Counted from the stretch's first letter, positions 49,840-60,328 are shown. The stretch: DNA of 64,000 nucleotides from Scolanthus callimorphus (GCA_033964015.1 CM066912.1:33731205-33795204), one strand, 5' to 3'. Notes: a model not told the origin generated them from the sequence alone. Program-made: numbers and translations.

Positions 49840-49990
49840 AATCGCAGTAATGGGAAAAAGTTGAATTTCCCATGATGCAAGAATGAGAGTGTTCGGCTTT
49901 CCCATGGACAAACACATGAATTCCGAACACTTCAAATTCTCCTGGATGAGGAATTCAGCTTTCTCATGGGTTGGAAAGAAATTTCCTGCG
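49840..49990 (+). repeat. Inverted-repeat element related to 61735-61885
   Basis: Both copies share gaattccgaacacttc, and both have inverted gggaaaa-agctgaatttccca arms (here gggaaaaagttgaatttccc and gaattcagctttctcatggg). Confidence 0.55.
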
Positions 49991-50529
49991 AAGCCAGCAG
50001 TGAAAGCGGAGGAGGAACAGGTTTTCGAGATGACAGGTCTTGTTTGACCGTGTGACTAGCAGCCAACCAGAGCGTGAAATGTTTGGCTGTAGTAATTTTT
50101 GGCGCGTAGTAAAGCTGTCTTTTATGTCTCAAGCACATCATATCATGCTTTTTATCTGTGTGACCTGTATATATGTGTCTGTATATAAATCTTACTTAGT
50201 AAATCAACACTTTTCTAACCTTTGACACTCCGCGGATAACAAATGTAAAATTTCTCAAACTCGTTAATAATTCTAATCATATCTGCATCACGTGTTAGAT
50301 GTTTTAGGAATTTGTTGTCTGAGAAGTTATACAAAAAACTCCGCTTTGCAATGACAGATTCATGGTACCCAGTCTTTTGATTCGTGCGGCGTCCCATCCA
50401 AGCCCATCGAGGACGTTTTTCGAGCTGGTGCCATAACTAGAGTTGGTAATAACTTTAGAGCCCCTATAGCTGATGACAGTTTCGAATATCAGAGCCTAGA
50501 AGTACTGTACGGACTATTTTTTTAGTCCA

Positions 50530-50612
50530 CACGCCCCTTGTGGAAATCAGCTGAGGTTGTCGGGGCAAGCGTGTTTAAATAAAGTGTTACTACTACTACT
50601 ACTACTACTATG
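50530..50612 (+). repeat. Retroelement-like 3' end with (ACT)n tail
   Basis: The sequence caagcgtgtttaaataaagt followed by (tact)n/(act)n at 50586-50611 resembles a SINE/LINE 3' end with a polyadenylation-like AATAAA. The body upstream was not delimited. Confidence 0.4.
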
Positions 50613-51012
50613 GCAGAACATAACTGCAGATACCCACTTAGACATACCTTTTGTTCCGCCCGGCGCTCAACGCCAAAACAGATTGCTACTGATTCAATGC
50701 AAATACACCAGCACCATCGATAAAACTACAATACAAATAACTACCTATATTTCACGACTTTTGGATCTTCGCGCGAGAGGTGAGCGTGCATATCAATCAG
50801 ATTTCACGCTGTGATGGCAGGTTACTGATATATCATTTGAAGCGATTGACACATACTTTGCTTGTAAGTTAATGTTTAACTACCGTCACCGATTTCTAGT
50901 GGCAATTGACGCATATGGAGTACACTTAAATCACCTGGCCCGGGTTGTTCAAAGGTGGATTAAATTTAAACCAGGTTTAGTTCTGAACAAAACCATCGAG
51001 TCACCATGGTAA

Positions 51013-51399
51013 TTAAAGGGACATGGTCACCTAGAAAACACTAAAATAGTTATTGTCACAAAATACAAAAATATTCTCTGAAATTGAAAGAGTCAGTTTA
51101 AAGAAAGAAGTATACGGAAAATTTCATTGGATTACGATGAAGGATTGCTGAGATATGAGCGAATTAAGATGGCAAAATTAGTATGTTTGAAAAAAGATTG
51201 AGGTAAACCGATTTCAAAAGAGTCAGATTTTCTCATGTAAGCTGTAATTACAATCCGCGAATATCTTTGCAATCCTACATCGAAATGACCTCAAATTTTC
51301 ACCATGTCAAGTTGAAAGCATTCTTTACAAATTTGAGTTGTTATTTTTATTAGTTGTGATATTATATTTTTGATGTTTTCGGTGACCATGTCCCTTTAA
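51013..51399. mobile_element. 387-bp MITE with 19-bp TIRs nested in another inverted repeat
   Basis: ttaaagggacatggtcacc at the left is mirrored by ggtgaccatgtccctttaa at the right. Outside it, gggttgttcaaaggtggatt (about 50943) and a diverged inverse (ggtttagc...gctcgaaag) near 51410-51435 suggest insertion into an older element. Confidence 0.82.
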
Positions 51400-51766
51400 T
51401 CCTGATTAGTGCTAAACCACTTTCGAGCAACCGGACCCTGCGCTCACTGCTCAGGTGGATTAAGGCTTTGTAAGGCACCAATTTGCTCAATACGTTTTTT
51501 TTTATCTTACGAACTGATGGAATATCAAATGATATGTATTTATAGAAAGCCATGAACCAAAAACGTTGACACCTGTTTTGATACGAAGAGTAGTCACGTG
51601 ACAAGCAAGCACTGGAATTTGAGCCAAATCTTTCAATTGAAAATGGGGAGTACAAGAAAAATAAAGGATACTACAAATTACCATTCATTGGAGAAAATCT
51701 ACTCATGCATTCTGTTGCCGGTTGCTATGGTCACATGAAACAATTGGTATCATTCAATAAAATTTC

Positions 51767-52020
51767 GCCAAAAACTGTCGTTTGGCCGATGTTGCAAAAC
51801 TTCCTAGGAGTTCCCCCTCGCCTTATTTGGAAGGTCTGTAAGTACTTCCTCATATCTTAGCGAAAAAAGTAGGAAAATTTACCAAAACTTGCAGATACTC
51901 GAGAAACATCGTTCTCTTGGTCGCCATTTTGTTTTTGCCCCCGGCTGAGGGGCCTGAGACGCGATTTGAAAACCACAGGCAGCCCGCGCGGATTTGCTTT
52001 GCTAAAACGACAGCACTTTC
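51767..52020 (+). repeat. Dispersed repeat family R, copy 2
   Basis: Same orientation as 48535-48800 with about 80-90% similarity by eye (cttgcagatactcgagaaac, tggtcgccattttgttt). Confidence 0.7.
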
Positions 52021-52149
52021 TTGATATGTCTGCCAAACGGGACCTGCCGCAAGCGATTGGCGTGCGTAGGCTCCCTATAGATCAGGCCTGCTCAGAATCA
52101 CTTTGAAGTCGTTTTAGCGTATTGCACTTGAAAGCACTGGTCGAGCCAA

Positions 52150-52350
52150 GCGCGGGCTAGCTGTGGATTATCTAGCATGGTTACCAAGCCATAACCGATG
52201 GTTGAAATCGAGAGCTAGAGTCTCTGATTGCTGTAAAGTTTACATTCAGCGATTTCACTGTTTTCTCGCTACTTTCACCGAAATTCCTATCACAAGAGGA
52301 TCTTCTGTCACAGTGTCACTTCCTAACAAAGTAAATGATTCCAAATATGG
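52150..52350 (+). repeat. Dispersed repeat, inverted relative to 54435-54580
   Basis: Shares gcgggctagctgtg, ttatctagc, tggttaccaagc, tttcaccgaaatt and aatgattc.aaatatgg with the minus strand at 54435-54580. One copy lies in an intron of the carboxypeptidase gene. Confidence 0.6.
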
Positions 52351-53064
52351 TATTGGTCGTTAGGTGGGGCGACTTCGGGGCGTCCCTTTCCCTTAATACA
52401 AGATGACGAACACATGGAAACAAATATAATGATTTATTAAACTTTACGCGAGCAATAGATACATCGGTATAATTAATAAGGTAGTATAAAGTATAGATTG
52501 AGAGATCATTTTTCTCTTTTCTGGGAACATTTACATAATATATATCACTAAAGAACTTATTTACAAATGTCACTACAATTCAATGCAAGTTTGGCGAAAA
52601 TTTCAATTGTTTTCGTCCAAAGTTTTGGTGAAAAAATATCAGTATAGCTATAAGAGATCTAGCGTTAGTTCCTTATAAGTTTAGTATTTTAAAAAAATAC
52701 ACAGCGAAAACCAAAAGGCTTGTCAGCGGTGTTGCTCTATAAGCAGGAGGTTGTAAAAGCAGGAAGGTTGGAAGCAGTACGTTAAAAGGCAATATCCTCC
52801 TTCCTTGGATTACTTATAATGGGTAAGTCGCTTTTGCGCTTCGATTACACATATTGGTCATCCAAGACTAAAAATGACTATATCACAATATCTTTGTTCT
52901 ATAAACGGCAACTAAATAATAGAACGTCAACGAATCAATGTGTATAAATGGACATTTCAAGATTAATTTACCGAAAATCGTGGGAACCCCAAAAAGTAAT
53001 AATAATAATCCTAACCATAATTTGTAACCATGACAACTAAGTTTTTCTCGGATATTTATTATTT

Positions 53065-53490
53065 TTTTGGCGCTTGGGATTCCTGTGACACAGGAATCCC
53101 GCGCGCCAACAAAATCAAATATCCGAAGAAACCCACGAAAGCCGGCTCGCAGGCTACTTCCCCCCGCGACACAGGAATCCCGCGCACCAAACAAATCAAA
53201 TACCCGAGAAAACCCACTGGAGAGCCGGCTAGCAGGCTACTTCCCCCCGCGACACAGGAATCCCGCGCACCAAACAAATCAAATATCCGAGAAAACCCAC
53301 TGGAGAGCCGGCTTGCAGGCTACTTCCCCCCGCGACACAGGAATCCCGCGAACCAAACAATCAAATATCCGAGAAAACCCACTGGAGAGCCGGCTAGCAG
53401 GCTACTTCCCCCCGCGACACAGGAATCCCGCGAACCAAACAAATCAAATATCCGAGAAAACCCACTGGAGAGCCGGCTCGCAGGCTACAG
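53065..53490. repeat. 83-bp minisatellite, about 5 copies
   Basis: Units begin gcgacacaggaatcccgcg at 53166, 53249, 53332 and 53414, with a diverged unit before. Each contains aaatatccgagaaaacccac and gagccggct.gcaggctac. The array starts about 20 bp beyond the carboxypeptidase stop codon, so it would lie in that gene's 3' UTR. Confidence 0.92.
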
Positions 53491-53508
53491 TTCGTTTTGC
53501 AGTAAGCA

Positions 53509-53676
53509 CTATATTGGGTTCAGATTGAGAACTCGCGTCGCTGATTGGATGCCATGCACGATGAGTGACAGCTGTTGTTTGACATCTTCCACGTGCCATC
53601 TTCCTTTGCTTGCCTGATTGACTGTTCTAAACCTCCTAGAAAGGGCATTGTACTGGCAGGAGTTAGCAGCACGTGC
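53509..53676 (-). CDS. Glutamate carboxypeptidase II-like, last exon (copy B), frameshifted
   Basis: The acceptor is ctttctttctag. The first base completes an Arg codon from the previous exon, then HVLLTPASTMPFLGGLEQSI and RQAKEDGTW. A 1-base shift (TGG for expected TGGG) then leads to EDVKQQLSLIVHGIQSATRV LNLNPI and TAG (53509-53511). This corresponds to the family C-terminus (RHxxxAPS...FPGIxDAL...WxxVKRQ...AA). The length of 168 instead of a multiple-consistent 169 confirms one missing base. The Lys-Tyr pair of the glutarate pocket (NKYAG in human) is not present. Confidence 0.82.
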   Translation of the reverse strand, partial: ARAANSCQYNALSRRFRTVNQASKGRWHVEDVKQQLSLIVHGIQSATRVLNLNPI

Positions 53677-53906
53677 CTAGAAAGAAAGTCAAATTACGGC
53701 AAATAGCAAGACAAGTACAGGCAGGGTTAAAAACAAACAGCCTCTCCGTGGTTTTGTGCCGTTTGTCTACCAGGAAACAAGCAGACTAGACATGGCGGGC
53801 AGTGGGTCGAGTTCAAAAATAGGCACGCTGAAGGGTACAGGTTACCCATCACTCTTGGGTGAGATATATTTTTGAAGAGCTCTATGTTTTGTCTTCAATC
53901 CCTTAC

Positions 53907-54008
53907 CTTCTTAGTTTTCTAGCTTTCAAGAGTGGCGGGTCCAAGTCGTTGATGAACGCTTTCTCGAGCTGTGTCAGCCGGCGATTTATTTGTCGCCTCT
54001 TGTGAGTA
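53907..54008 (-). CDS. Glutamate carboxypeptidase II-like exon, start of C-terminal helical bundle end (copy B)
   Basis: Acceptor tttgtttgtag, donor AAG|gtaagg, phase 2 on both sides. Encodes THKRRQINRRLTQLEKAFIN and DPPLLKARKLR, aligning with the N-x-x-L-x-x-LERAFID segment of the TfR-like dimerisation domain. It joins cleanly to the last exon (R-HVLL). Confidence 0.8.
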
Positions 54009-54174
54009 CTACAAACAAAGCGCACAAAATAATGATCGATTTGTTGGATATGATTTATTTCTAACGTCGTTCCCTTATCTGCTCTTGACCCATCCTTTCT
54101 CGTCCATTCTCATGATAGATGAGAATCTATATCAGCGTCTTCTTTGATTGATTTGCGTTCTTTTTACTACTCAC

Positions 54175-54256
54175 TCTGATAATTTTGTGTTTCTAACTTC
54201 TTGCTCAAACTTTCTTGCTGCTGCTTTGAACCCTTCTATTGCTGTGTTCAAACTCT
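54175..54256 (-). CDS. Glutamate carboxypeptidase II-like exon, dimerisation domain (copy B)
   Basis: An 82-bp exon between taatctacag and GA|gtgagt. It enters in phase 1 (completing GAG) and leaves in phase 2. Encodes ESLNTAIEGFKAAARKFEQE and VRNTKLS, aligning with the D-S-L-x-x-A-x-x-x-F-x-x-x-A-x-x-F segment. Both phases match neighbouring exons. Confidence 0.82.
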
Positions 54257-54702
54257 CTGTAGATTAGATTAGACAAATATAATTATCATAAAACCGCTCC
54301 CTGCCCTTCCATCATTATTATCAACCGTTTTCTTCCCCCCCTCACTCAATGGAAGATTCCGCGATGCTTTCGAACATATCAAGCAAATGTCCTGACGAAA
54401 ATTGTCGTTGTTTAACACCTCACGTACCATATTTTGAATCATTTGCGACTAATTTCGGTAAAAGTATGTGAAATGTTATGAAAACTTGCAGGAATTACAG
54501 AGACTCGAGTTCTCCAGCCGTCATCCATTGATTTTAGCTTGGTAACCACGCTAGATAACGCACAGCTAGCCCGCGTATGGCTTACGTAGTCCGGCAAAAC
54601 GCGACAGTGATTCATTGATATGTCTAGTGTAATTGCATTTGATCTTTCTGTATTTGTCATACTCAAGTACAGAACAACAGTTATGAAAATAGTAGCACCT
54701 AC

Positions 54703-54958
54703 CAAATGAAACGCCGTTTTCCTCTAAAGTCAGCTTAAACCGTTCGACTACTTTGTTCCTGTAACTCTCCATGGCAACCGTATAATTGGTCACGTGAAAC
54801 GGTATGATGGGCGAGTCGGCCAGGTCCAGAATGCATTGCATCAGCGCACGCGCAGTAGTTTGTTGTAGAGTGAAGTCTGGGTCGACAAATCTCGTCACCA
54901 TTTCAAACGTATCGTGTAACGTATGATAGAGTGCATTTTTCTTAATACCAGGTCCTTT
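54703..54958 (-). CDS. Glutamate carboxypeptidase II-like exon with zinc-ligand His (copy B)
   Basis: A 256-bp exon, acceptor atttccag, donor TTTG|gtaggt. It starts KGPGIKKNALYHTLHDTFEM, where the His after Leu-Tyr corresponds to zinc ligand H553 of human GCPII and the Tyr to Y552. It then continues RFVDPDFTLQQTTARALMQC, LADSPIIPFHVTNYT and KLTLEENGVSF into the helical domain. It is the best preserved exon and has no frameshift. Confidence 0.88.
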
Positions 54959-55039
54959 CTGGAAATTAATTCGATTTAAAAGGTCACGGCGGTAAAGAGA
55001 TTATCTATATAATAATATTCTTAACAATAATAATACTAA

Positions 55040-55406
55040 CAAGAGTGGATTAACAAGAGTTAGAATCTTTCCCTACTGTATTTGTCCACATCACAGTCAG
55101 AAAAGTGTCTATTTTTAGATTTGAGTTTCGCGCGCGAAAGTATTCGAATGCTCAGACTCGAATGCTCGTATAGCCAATACACAACAAATAGAGAATATCC
55201 TACCTTATCTTTGCGATTTTAACGGTTTTTCCATTGATCTGCGATTTAATTTTAGGCTGGATCTCTCAACTGTTCGCGTGGCGAGAAAGTGGGAACCCTG
55301 TGGATGACGAATTTTCGCTGGCATCCTAGTTCTAAAAATAGACACTTTTCTGACTGTGATTCGGGCGTACATAGTAATTATGGAAACTCTTGGTAATCCA
55401 CTCTTG
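55040..55406 (+). mobile_element. MITE, copy 2 (near-identical to 11710-12077)
   Basis: Same orientation and ends as copy 1. It differs by scattered substitutions and 1-base indels. Flanking TACTAA at 55034-55039 and 55407-55412 looks like a 6-bp target-site duplication. It lies in an intron of the copy B carboxypeptidase. The high similarity implies recent activity. Confidence 0.92.
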
Positions 55407-55645
55407 TACTAATAACATTCTTAGCCGTTTGTAAAGGTACCAAAGGGGGAAATTTGAATTTCTTTCATTAGCTGCAACTTGATATGCAGTTTTCACCAGA
55501 AATCATTAAATTCTATATAAGAAAACTAATATATGATATTGACTATTTCTTTCCTGAATATTTCACCTGATGCCAAATTTGATCACCATTTATGACGTCA
55601 CAGTAGCAGTCACATGGGATCAAATGATACTGATTGACAGCTCAC

Positions 55646-55736
55646 CTTATTATAAGTATACCGGATATCTAAACTAGGAATCCCCACGAATGTGTAGAAG
55701 GAGAAGTGGTCACTGGAGAACTTGAGTTTTCTGACG
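55646..55736 (-). CDS. Glutamate carboxypeptidase II-like exon, substrate-pocket region (copy B)
   Basis: A 91-bp exon, acceptor cttttcag, donor AAG|gtgagc. Encodes VRKLKFSSDHFSFYTFVGIP and SLDIRYTYNK. It aligns with LGSGNDFxxFxxxxGIxSxRARYTxNW of human GCPII. R536 is retained (IRY), but the positions of N519 and R534 are replaced. The arginine patch that gives glutamate specificity is thus incomplete, suggesting another substrate range (inference). Confidence 0.82.
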
Positions 55737-55787
55737 CTGAAAAGAAAAGTCACCGACGTTAGTTCATGTCCCTAGCTGTGCGTAAGT

Positions 55788-56063
55788 TTTACTGTGCGAC
55801 TACGTCAACCGGGCCATCCCGTAAAAAGTTTGTCATTTAGAGATTGAAACCATTTTAAGCAAATTTAATACCTGCAATACATCTGACGATGAGTAATTAA
55901 GTGTTTTGAAGTTATTTCTGTCCATAATTTCCACAATTGTTACGAGAAAAGCGGTATTTCGGTGTCTCAGATCTCAAGAAAGTCGAGATCCTTTGTTCTG
56001 TACTCGCTTTCTGATTGGCTAACTTCTTACAAAATGGCCCGGTTGACGTAGTCGCACAGTAAA
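55788..56063. mobile_element. 276-bp MITE with 30-bp perfect TIRs
   Basis: tttactgtgcgactacgtca...gggccat at the left is the exact inverse of atggcccggttgacgtagtc...cagtaaa at the right. It is intronic in the carboxypeptidase gene. Confidence 0.9.
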
Positions 56064-56302
56064 TGCATCGTTTCAAAATGTTCCTCGGAAAGGTCCGCCC
56101 CTGAAAGAAGCTTTCTATAAGTCCATTTTACTATTTCGAAGGGAGTTGATGTCGACTATTTGAGGTTCATATCTCTTTTTATTCAAGAACTGGCAATAAA
56201 AAAAACTACTGTAGAAGCCTTTTTTCACAATGGTTTTGTGATCCTGTGAGATTATGCAATGCGCAAAGCTTGACAGGCGGACTTCATAACGTGAGCAATT
56301 AC

Positions 56303-56451
56303 CTGGGTATTTGTATTGAGTTACCTGGGTATTCGTATTGAGTTACATGGGTATTCGTATTGAGTTACCTGGGTATTCGTATTGAGTTACCTGGGTATTC
56401 GTATTGAGTTACCTGGGTGTTCGTATTGAGTTACCTGGGTATTCGTTTAGA
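56303..56451 (-). repeat. 22-bp minisatellite built from a splice donor (7 copies)
   Basis: The unit on the minus strand is ACCCAG|GTAACTCAATACGAAT. It spans the exon end and first intron bases of the adjoining carboxypeptidase exon (56435-56517). Six copies keep CAG|GTAACT or CAG|GTAATT and one reads CAT|GTAACT. Since 22 is not a multiple of 3, using a distal copy would shift the frame. Confidence 0.93.
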
Positions 56452-56517
56452 CCTTTTGGACGGTGATTTCTCCACCCAATCATCGTACAGCGTTGCTCTG
56501 TCACCAGGACCTGGAAC
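56435..56517 (-). CDS. Glutamate carboxypeptidase II-like exon (copy B), donor in tandem repeat
   Basis: An 83-bp exon, acceptor attacgctag, donor CCCAG|gtaact. Encodes VPGPGDRATLYDDWVEKSPS, KRSKRIP and a split Ser. It aligns with the SLYESWTKKSP region of human GCPII and fills precisely the gap between the exons at 57316 and 55736 (phases 0 and 2). The donor is the first of seven tandem donor copies. Confidence 0.8.
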
Positions 56518-56532
56518 CTAGCGTAATAGAAT

Positions 56533-56766
56533 CGTTAAAGAGCCCTTGTCAGCCACTCCTTTGTTATTGTTTTCAGTCGATATCAGAAGACGAATTACGT
56601 GTAGAAATCTTGAAAGAGTCTTCTAAAACAAAGTTTTATTATTCATGTATCGAATTCAATCGCAAATATTGCACTACATTCCCTAAATCAGCCGATGGAA
56701 ATGGATGCTTTCTCTGTCTCGGTCTGTTGCTAGGCTGACAAAATGGAGGCTGACAGAGGCTCTTTA
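56533..56766. mobile_element. MITE-like element, ttaaagagcc TIRs
   Basis: ttaaagagcccttgtcagcc at the left and ggctgacagaggctctttaa at the right. About 234 bp, non-coding. It begins 16 bp upstream of the acceptor of the preceding exon. Confidence 0.7.
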
Positions 56767-57315
56767 AGCAGGATTCCTCCTCTGGATTCATATATGTTAT
56801 TTACTGGCTAGGAGGTTCGTATACGGATGAAACTGTGACCGAGGGCTAGAAAATCAACTCTAAAAATGTTTTCGATGAAAACAAGCGCGCGCAAATGGTT
56901 AACGTGACCTAGGTCAGAGATAGGAAACTATCGCCCCCCGCGTGTGCTCTGAGAACCAATCAGAAGGCAGAATTCGTTACCGTGCCCTCTAGGAAAAAAA
57001 TAAAAAGATTCTATCCCTGCCCTTCATTCCGGATTACAATGCACACAAAAGGGATTTCGGACTCCAGAGACCGGATTCCGGATTCCGATAGCTCAGTTAT
57101 TCCGGATTCCAATAGTTCAGTTATTCCAGATTCCAATGTGACACGGCGCGGTACGGTCGCGGTGGCGTACGGAACTGGCCTGCTGTAGATACGGAATGAA
57201 ATTGCGTAGCCGCGGTATGGTCACGGTCGCGGCGCGGCACAACTCTTTCGCGGCACTTTTCACAGTCATACGAAATCTGCTCTATTATTTCGCTCCAAGG
57301 TGCGGCAAAACAGAC

Positions 57316-57447
57316 CTTGTTTGCAGCGTCCATGATGACCTGATGCATGATTGGCGTAGCAGAGGCTTTGAAGGTCACATTCCCATCTACTGCCATGTCA
57401 ACATTTATGTAAGCAACAGCACGTGACATGAGTAGCTTTGCATTTTC
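57316..57447 (-). CDS. Glutamate carboxypeptidase II-like exon with zinc-ligand Asp (copy B)
   Basis: 44 codons, phase 0 at both ends, acceptor gttcgcag. Encodes ENAKLLMSRAVAYINVDMAV, DGNVTFKASATPIMHQVIMD and AANK. The Asp of YINVD matches zinc ligand D453 of human GCPII (YINAD). The donor AAG|gtctgt is a weak consensus, but the next exon starts in the expected phase. Confidence 0.85.
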
Positions 57448-57920
57448 CTGCGAACAAAACGAAAAGAATAACATGAAGAAAGGCTGATACTACGCAAAAA
57501 ATCTTAACAGGACAGTGGTTTGATTGAATCCAAACTGAAAGTCAATAAGCAACTGTGCGGACAGCTGTAAAAATCTTTCAGATCCTACGTTCAGCAGTAT
57601 ATGAGCATAGACATAGACATATTTTATTGGAACTGTGTAACACAAACGGTTACATGGGCTCGTTTGCCAATAAAAATAGCAGTTAAAAAAAGAAAAGAAA
57701 ATGTTCATTCATTGTTCAGTGTTCATAAGCATGACGGCCCAAATTGAGGGGTTCCAGACCCCCCTCCCCCCTAGGGACGCCCCTGAAAAATGAACGATAA
57801 TGTATTGACAGTAAATCAAGCTGGATGGGTGACTGCGACTGAAGAGAACAGCTTGTGTAATACGATACTTTATTTATTTCCTATGGAAAAGGAACAAGAG
57901 GACCACGCCTTTCTACCCAC

Positions 57921-58003
57921 CTCCACCCATTCTGTTGAGCCTATGGCTCCCGGTTCTTCGGCGCCCCAACTTGCGAACACTATGCTCCTTCTTGGCTTCC
58001 AAC
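57921..58003 (-). CDS. Glutamate carboxypeptidase II-like exon with catalytic Glu pair (copy B)
   Basis: An 83-bp exon, donor GAG|gtgggt. Encodes [20 protein letters not shown] and GSTEWVE. It corresponds to [25 protein letters not shown], carrying the Glu-Glu pair (proton shuttle and zinc ligand). The preceding Asp is Gly here and FG is PG, both uncommon. The Glu pair itself is intact. Confidence 0.87.
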
Positions 58004-58372
58004 CTTTAACAGACCGAACGAAGTACAAATTCACATGCTCGAGGATACATAGCCTGCTGGAAGGCGTTGTTTTTTTTATCGCGAAAAAACGAAAACCCCA
58101 GAGTTCGTGGACGCGCGGAGAAAATAAAAGCTTGGAGCGAGCGACAAAGTGTTATATCCCAACCAAGCAGGAAGAATTCAAAGGACGAATCTCTAAAAAA
58201 AATTCTCGAGGCGCGAAAATTCATCATGTGAAGGTTCGGCACTGTCGCAAAAAAACACGAGAAGGCGTTATCTCGCTCCCAGTCGCTCTAGCCTCGATAG
58301 TCACTACGCGCTAAGCACGAGGCAGGTCTATCCTTGTTCGGTCAATAATAATCATGAATAATCATAACTCAC

Positions 58373-58492
58373 CGTCCTTAACCATCTGACCGAGTATTCG
58401 TGATACCTCCATCATCGCTGCCGTCCCACTACTACCATCGGTACCGCCAAATACCCACGCGTCTCTATGGTTACCAACTATCACAAGCTGAT
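58373..58492 (-). CDS. Glutamate carboxypeptidase II-like exon with zinc-ligand His and Asp (copy B)
   Basis: A 120-bp exon, acceptor tatataag, donor ACG|gtgagt, phase 1 at both ends. Encodes DQLVIVGNHRDAWVFGGTDG, SSGTAAMMEVSRILGQMVKD. HRD and the Asp of GGTDG are the zinc ligands H377 and D387 of the M28 co-catalytic site. No defect is seen. Confidence 0.92.
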
Positions 58493-58839
58493 CTTATATA
58501 AAATGAAATATTAATTAGTAAGCTCGCCTTAGATTGGCCCAGATGGTTGATTGAGATCGATCTTTGGTTTAAATGAAATCCCGTCTCTTCTCTATCTTCT
58601 TTGTAGGGTATATGGGGAATGTTAGGGTATACTATGTTAGGGTACATGACGCCAACTATGGGAATGATCTCGCCTTATCTCGCAGTTTCTAAATGGCACA
58701 ACTTTTACTTATCTCACCTTATTACCTCAGAGGCAATATCTTTTATTCTTAAGTGTATTGTTCACACTCCCCTTTAGCTACTCCCCCTCCCCCCCACGGG
58801 GCTACGCCCCTGATTTGCAATCGCTTGCCTTGTGCATAC

Positions 58840-59012
58840 CTGGTTCCTCGTAGCCCCTGATGGTACCAATAACATTATAGATGTCCTTCATGACAAGTGC
58901 ATTGTTAACTGTCAAGGTGATTTCCTGCGTCTCCTTTGACGATGTTTTGACTCCATATTTAAATGGCAACCCTCCTTGCCAATCTTTGCTTGGTAACTCG
59001 CCATCCATCATT
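58840..59012 (-). CDS. Glutamate carboxypeptidase II-like exon, end of apical domain (copy B)
   Basis: A 173-bp exon, acceptor acatttacag, donor CAG|gtatgc. Encodes MMDGELPSKDWQGGLPFKYG, then SSKETQEITLTVNNALVMKD and IYNVIGTIRGYEEP. It aligns with the segment from the protease-associated-like insertion to the VIGTLRGxxEPD strand that opens the catalytic core. Upstream of the acceptor lies a family R repeat (59040-59290). Confidence 0.9.
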
Positions 59013-59039
59013 CTGTAAATGTTAAAATTTACTGCCACC

Positions 59040-59290
59040 TCTGATTTCAAGATAAATGTGTCGTTTTTGTCAATGCCAAGCCGTGCGTGACGCGGGCTGC
59101 CTGTGTAGGTATTTCCGGGCTCCTGGGGCCAAGACAAAGATGGTGGCCTACACGAACAACGTTTCTCTTCAAAATCTGCAAGTTTTGAGGAACTTTTTGA
59201 CGGGCAAGAATAAGGTAGGAAAACTTCTGAATATGGTAAGTAGAAACTTCCATATAAGGAAGTTTTAGAAAACGACACATTTCAACGAGA
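59040..59290 (-). repeat. Dispersed repeat family R, copy 3
   Basis: Its reverse complement resembles 48458-48920: ccttatatggaagtttcta, cttgcaga, gaaac.tcgttc and a cagcccgcgtcacg..ggcattgac block. It is the most diverged of the three copies. Confidence 0.55.
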
Positions 59291-59759
59291 ACTATCTTGA
59301 TAAACATTTAGACTTTTCGTGTCGAAATCCAGCGACTTATGGCTATATGTGCAAACGCAATTGAATGTGTCCTTTTTGTGTTGAGGTGGTCCATACCTCT
59401 AAGGTCTATCATACAACACAATACATTTCACGTTTCCTTCTGGAAAGATATGAGGAGAACTCATGAGGATATGAACCCTAAAAGGTGCCACAAAATATGA
59501 TATTGATAAAACCATTGTTACTTGATTTGCTAAAACAGACCCCTAAGAATGCCTTGCAATGGTGAAATGTCCTGACATTCTCCGTGGAGAAATACATCTT
59601 GAGACCCCTGCAGGCAAAACCGGGAGAGTTGACGTCCATGCCACCCACCCCCCCCCCCCCCCCCCTCCCCCCCCCTACCCCGGGCAGCATCCCAAAAAAT
59701 GACAACTTGTGACAAGTTATAGGAAGCGGACGGTCCCCATTATGAGCTTACTTACTCAC

Positions 59760-59856
59760 TTTAAGAGTTCCTCCGCGTCACCATAAGATATGGGATGAAC
59801 GGGAATCTTGAGGAGTTGCTTCTTTAGTTCTTCTATAGGAATTCTGTAAATACCAT
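59760..59856 (-). CDS. Glutamate carboxypeptidase II-like exon (copy B)
   Basis: A 97-bp exon, acceptor cttcacttag, donor AAA|gtgagt. Encodes DGIYRIPIEELKKQLLKIPV, HPISYGDAEELLK. It aligns with the IPVHPIGYxDAxxLL signature. The acceptor upstream of ATGG was chosen because the closer ...tttacag gives an in-frame stop. Confidence 0.83.
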
Positions 59857-60196
59857 CTAAGTGAAGCAATAACAACATTGATAAGCTAATGTAAGATGTA
59901 AATGGTCATGGAGCCCATTCGGTCCCCTGACAACCTACGATATGGAATAACAAACTTCGATATAGAAGTCTATTTTTTAGAGAGAGAAAAAAAAAACAGC
60001 ATTGTAGATAATAAATTCTATAATAATATACCCAGATGGGCCGTTTACTGCTGCTGGGGTTGTAGATTTAAGTTTAAAGTTTACAGTCAAAGTTTCGCCA
60101 AACTCGCGACATCATCAGGACTGGGGAGCATAGTTTAGGTAGTTTTTGAAAGTCATTTCTTTTAGCTGCTGTTTAAGTAGGCGCATCCTCTTTTTA

Positions 60197-60328
60197 TTTA
60201 AAGGCCCGACACCGACCGGGAGCCTTTGCGCCCCGTTTTCTTTTGTTTTCAAATTGATCCATTGTTTTTCGGCTGCTCTGATTGACTAAGAGTCCGCAAA
60301 GGCTCCTGGTTGGTGATGGGCCTTTAAA
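60197..60328. mobile_element. 132-bp MITE-like element, about 33-bp TIRs
   Basis: tttaaaggcccgacaccgac...gcctttgc on the left mirrors gcaaaggctcctggttggtg...cctttaaa on the right. Confidence 0.8.

Noticed and set aside
52163..52363. A 66-codon frame (MDYLAWLPSHNRWLKSRARV) on +
   Set aside because: Falls in a dispersed repeat shared with 54.4 kb. The frame is not conserved in the other copy and no domain is recognised.
53030..53617. A 195-codon reading frame with repeated RNPA/KSNIRENP motifs
   Set aside because: Produced by the 83-bp minisatellite. The opposite strand here holds the carboxypeptidase last exon.
54435..54600. Carboxypeptidase exon suggested by FHNISHTFTEIS
   Set aside because: The sequence belongs to a dispersed repeat (inverted copy at 52150-52350). 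The true dimerisation-domain exon with matching phases is at 54175-54256.
57790..58314. A 174-codon reading frame on +
   Set aside because: It is antisense to the carboxypeptidase exon at 57921-58003, which has better domain and splice evidence. The rest looks non-coding.
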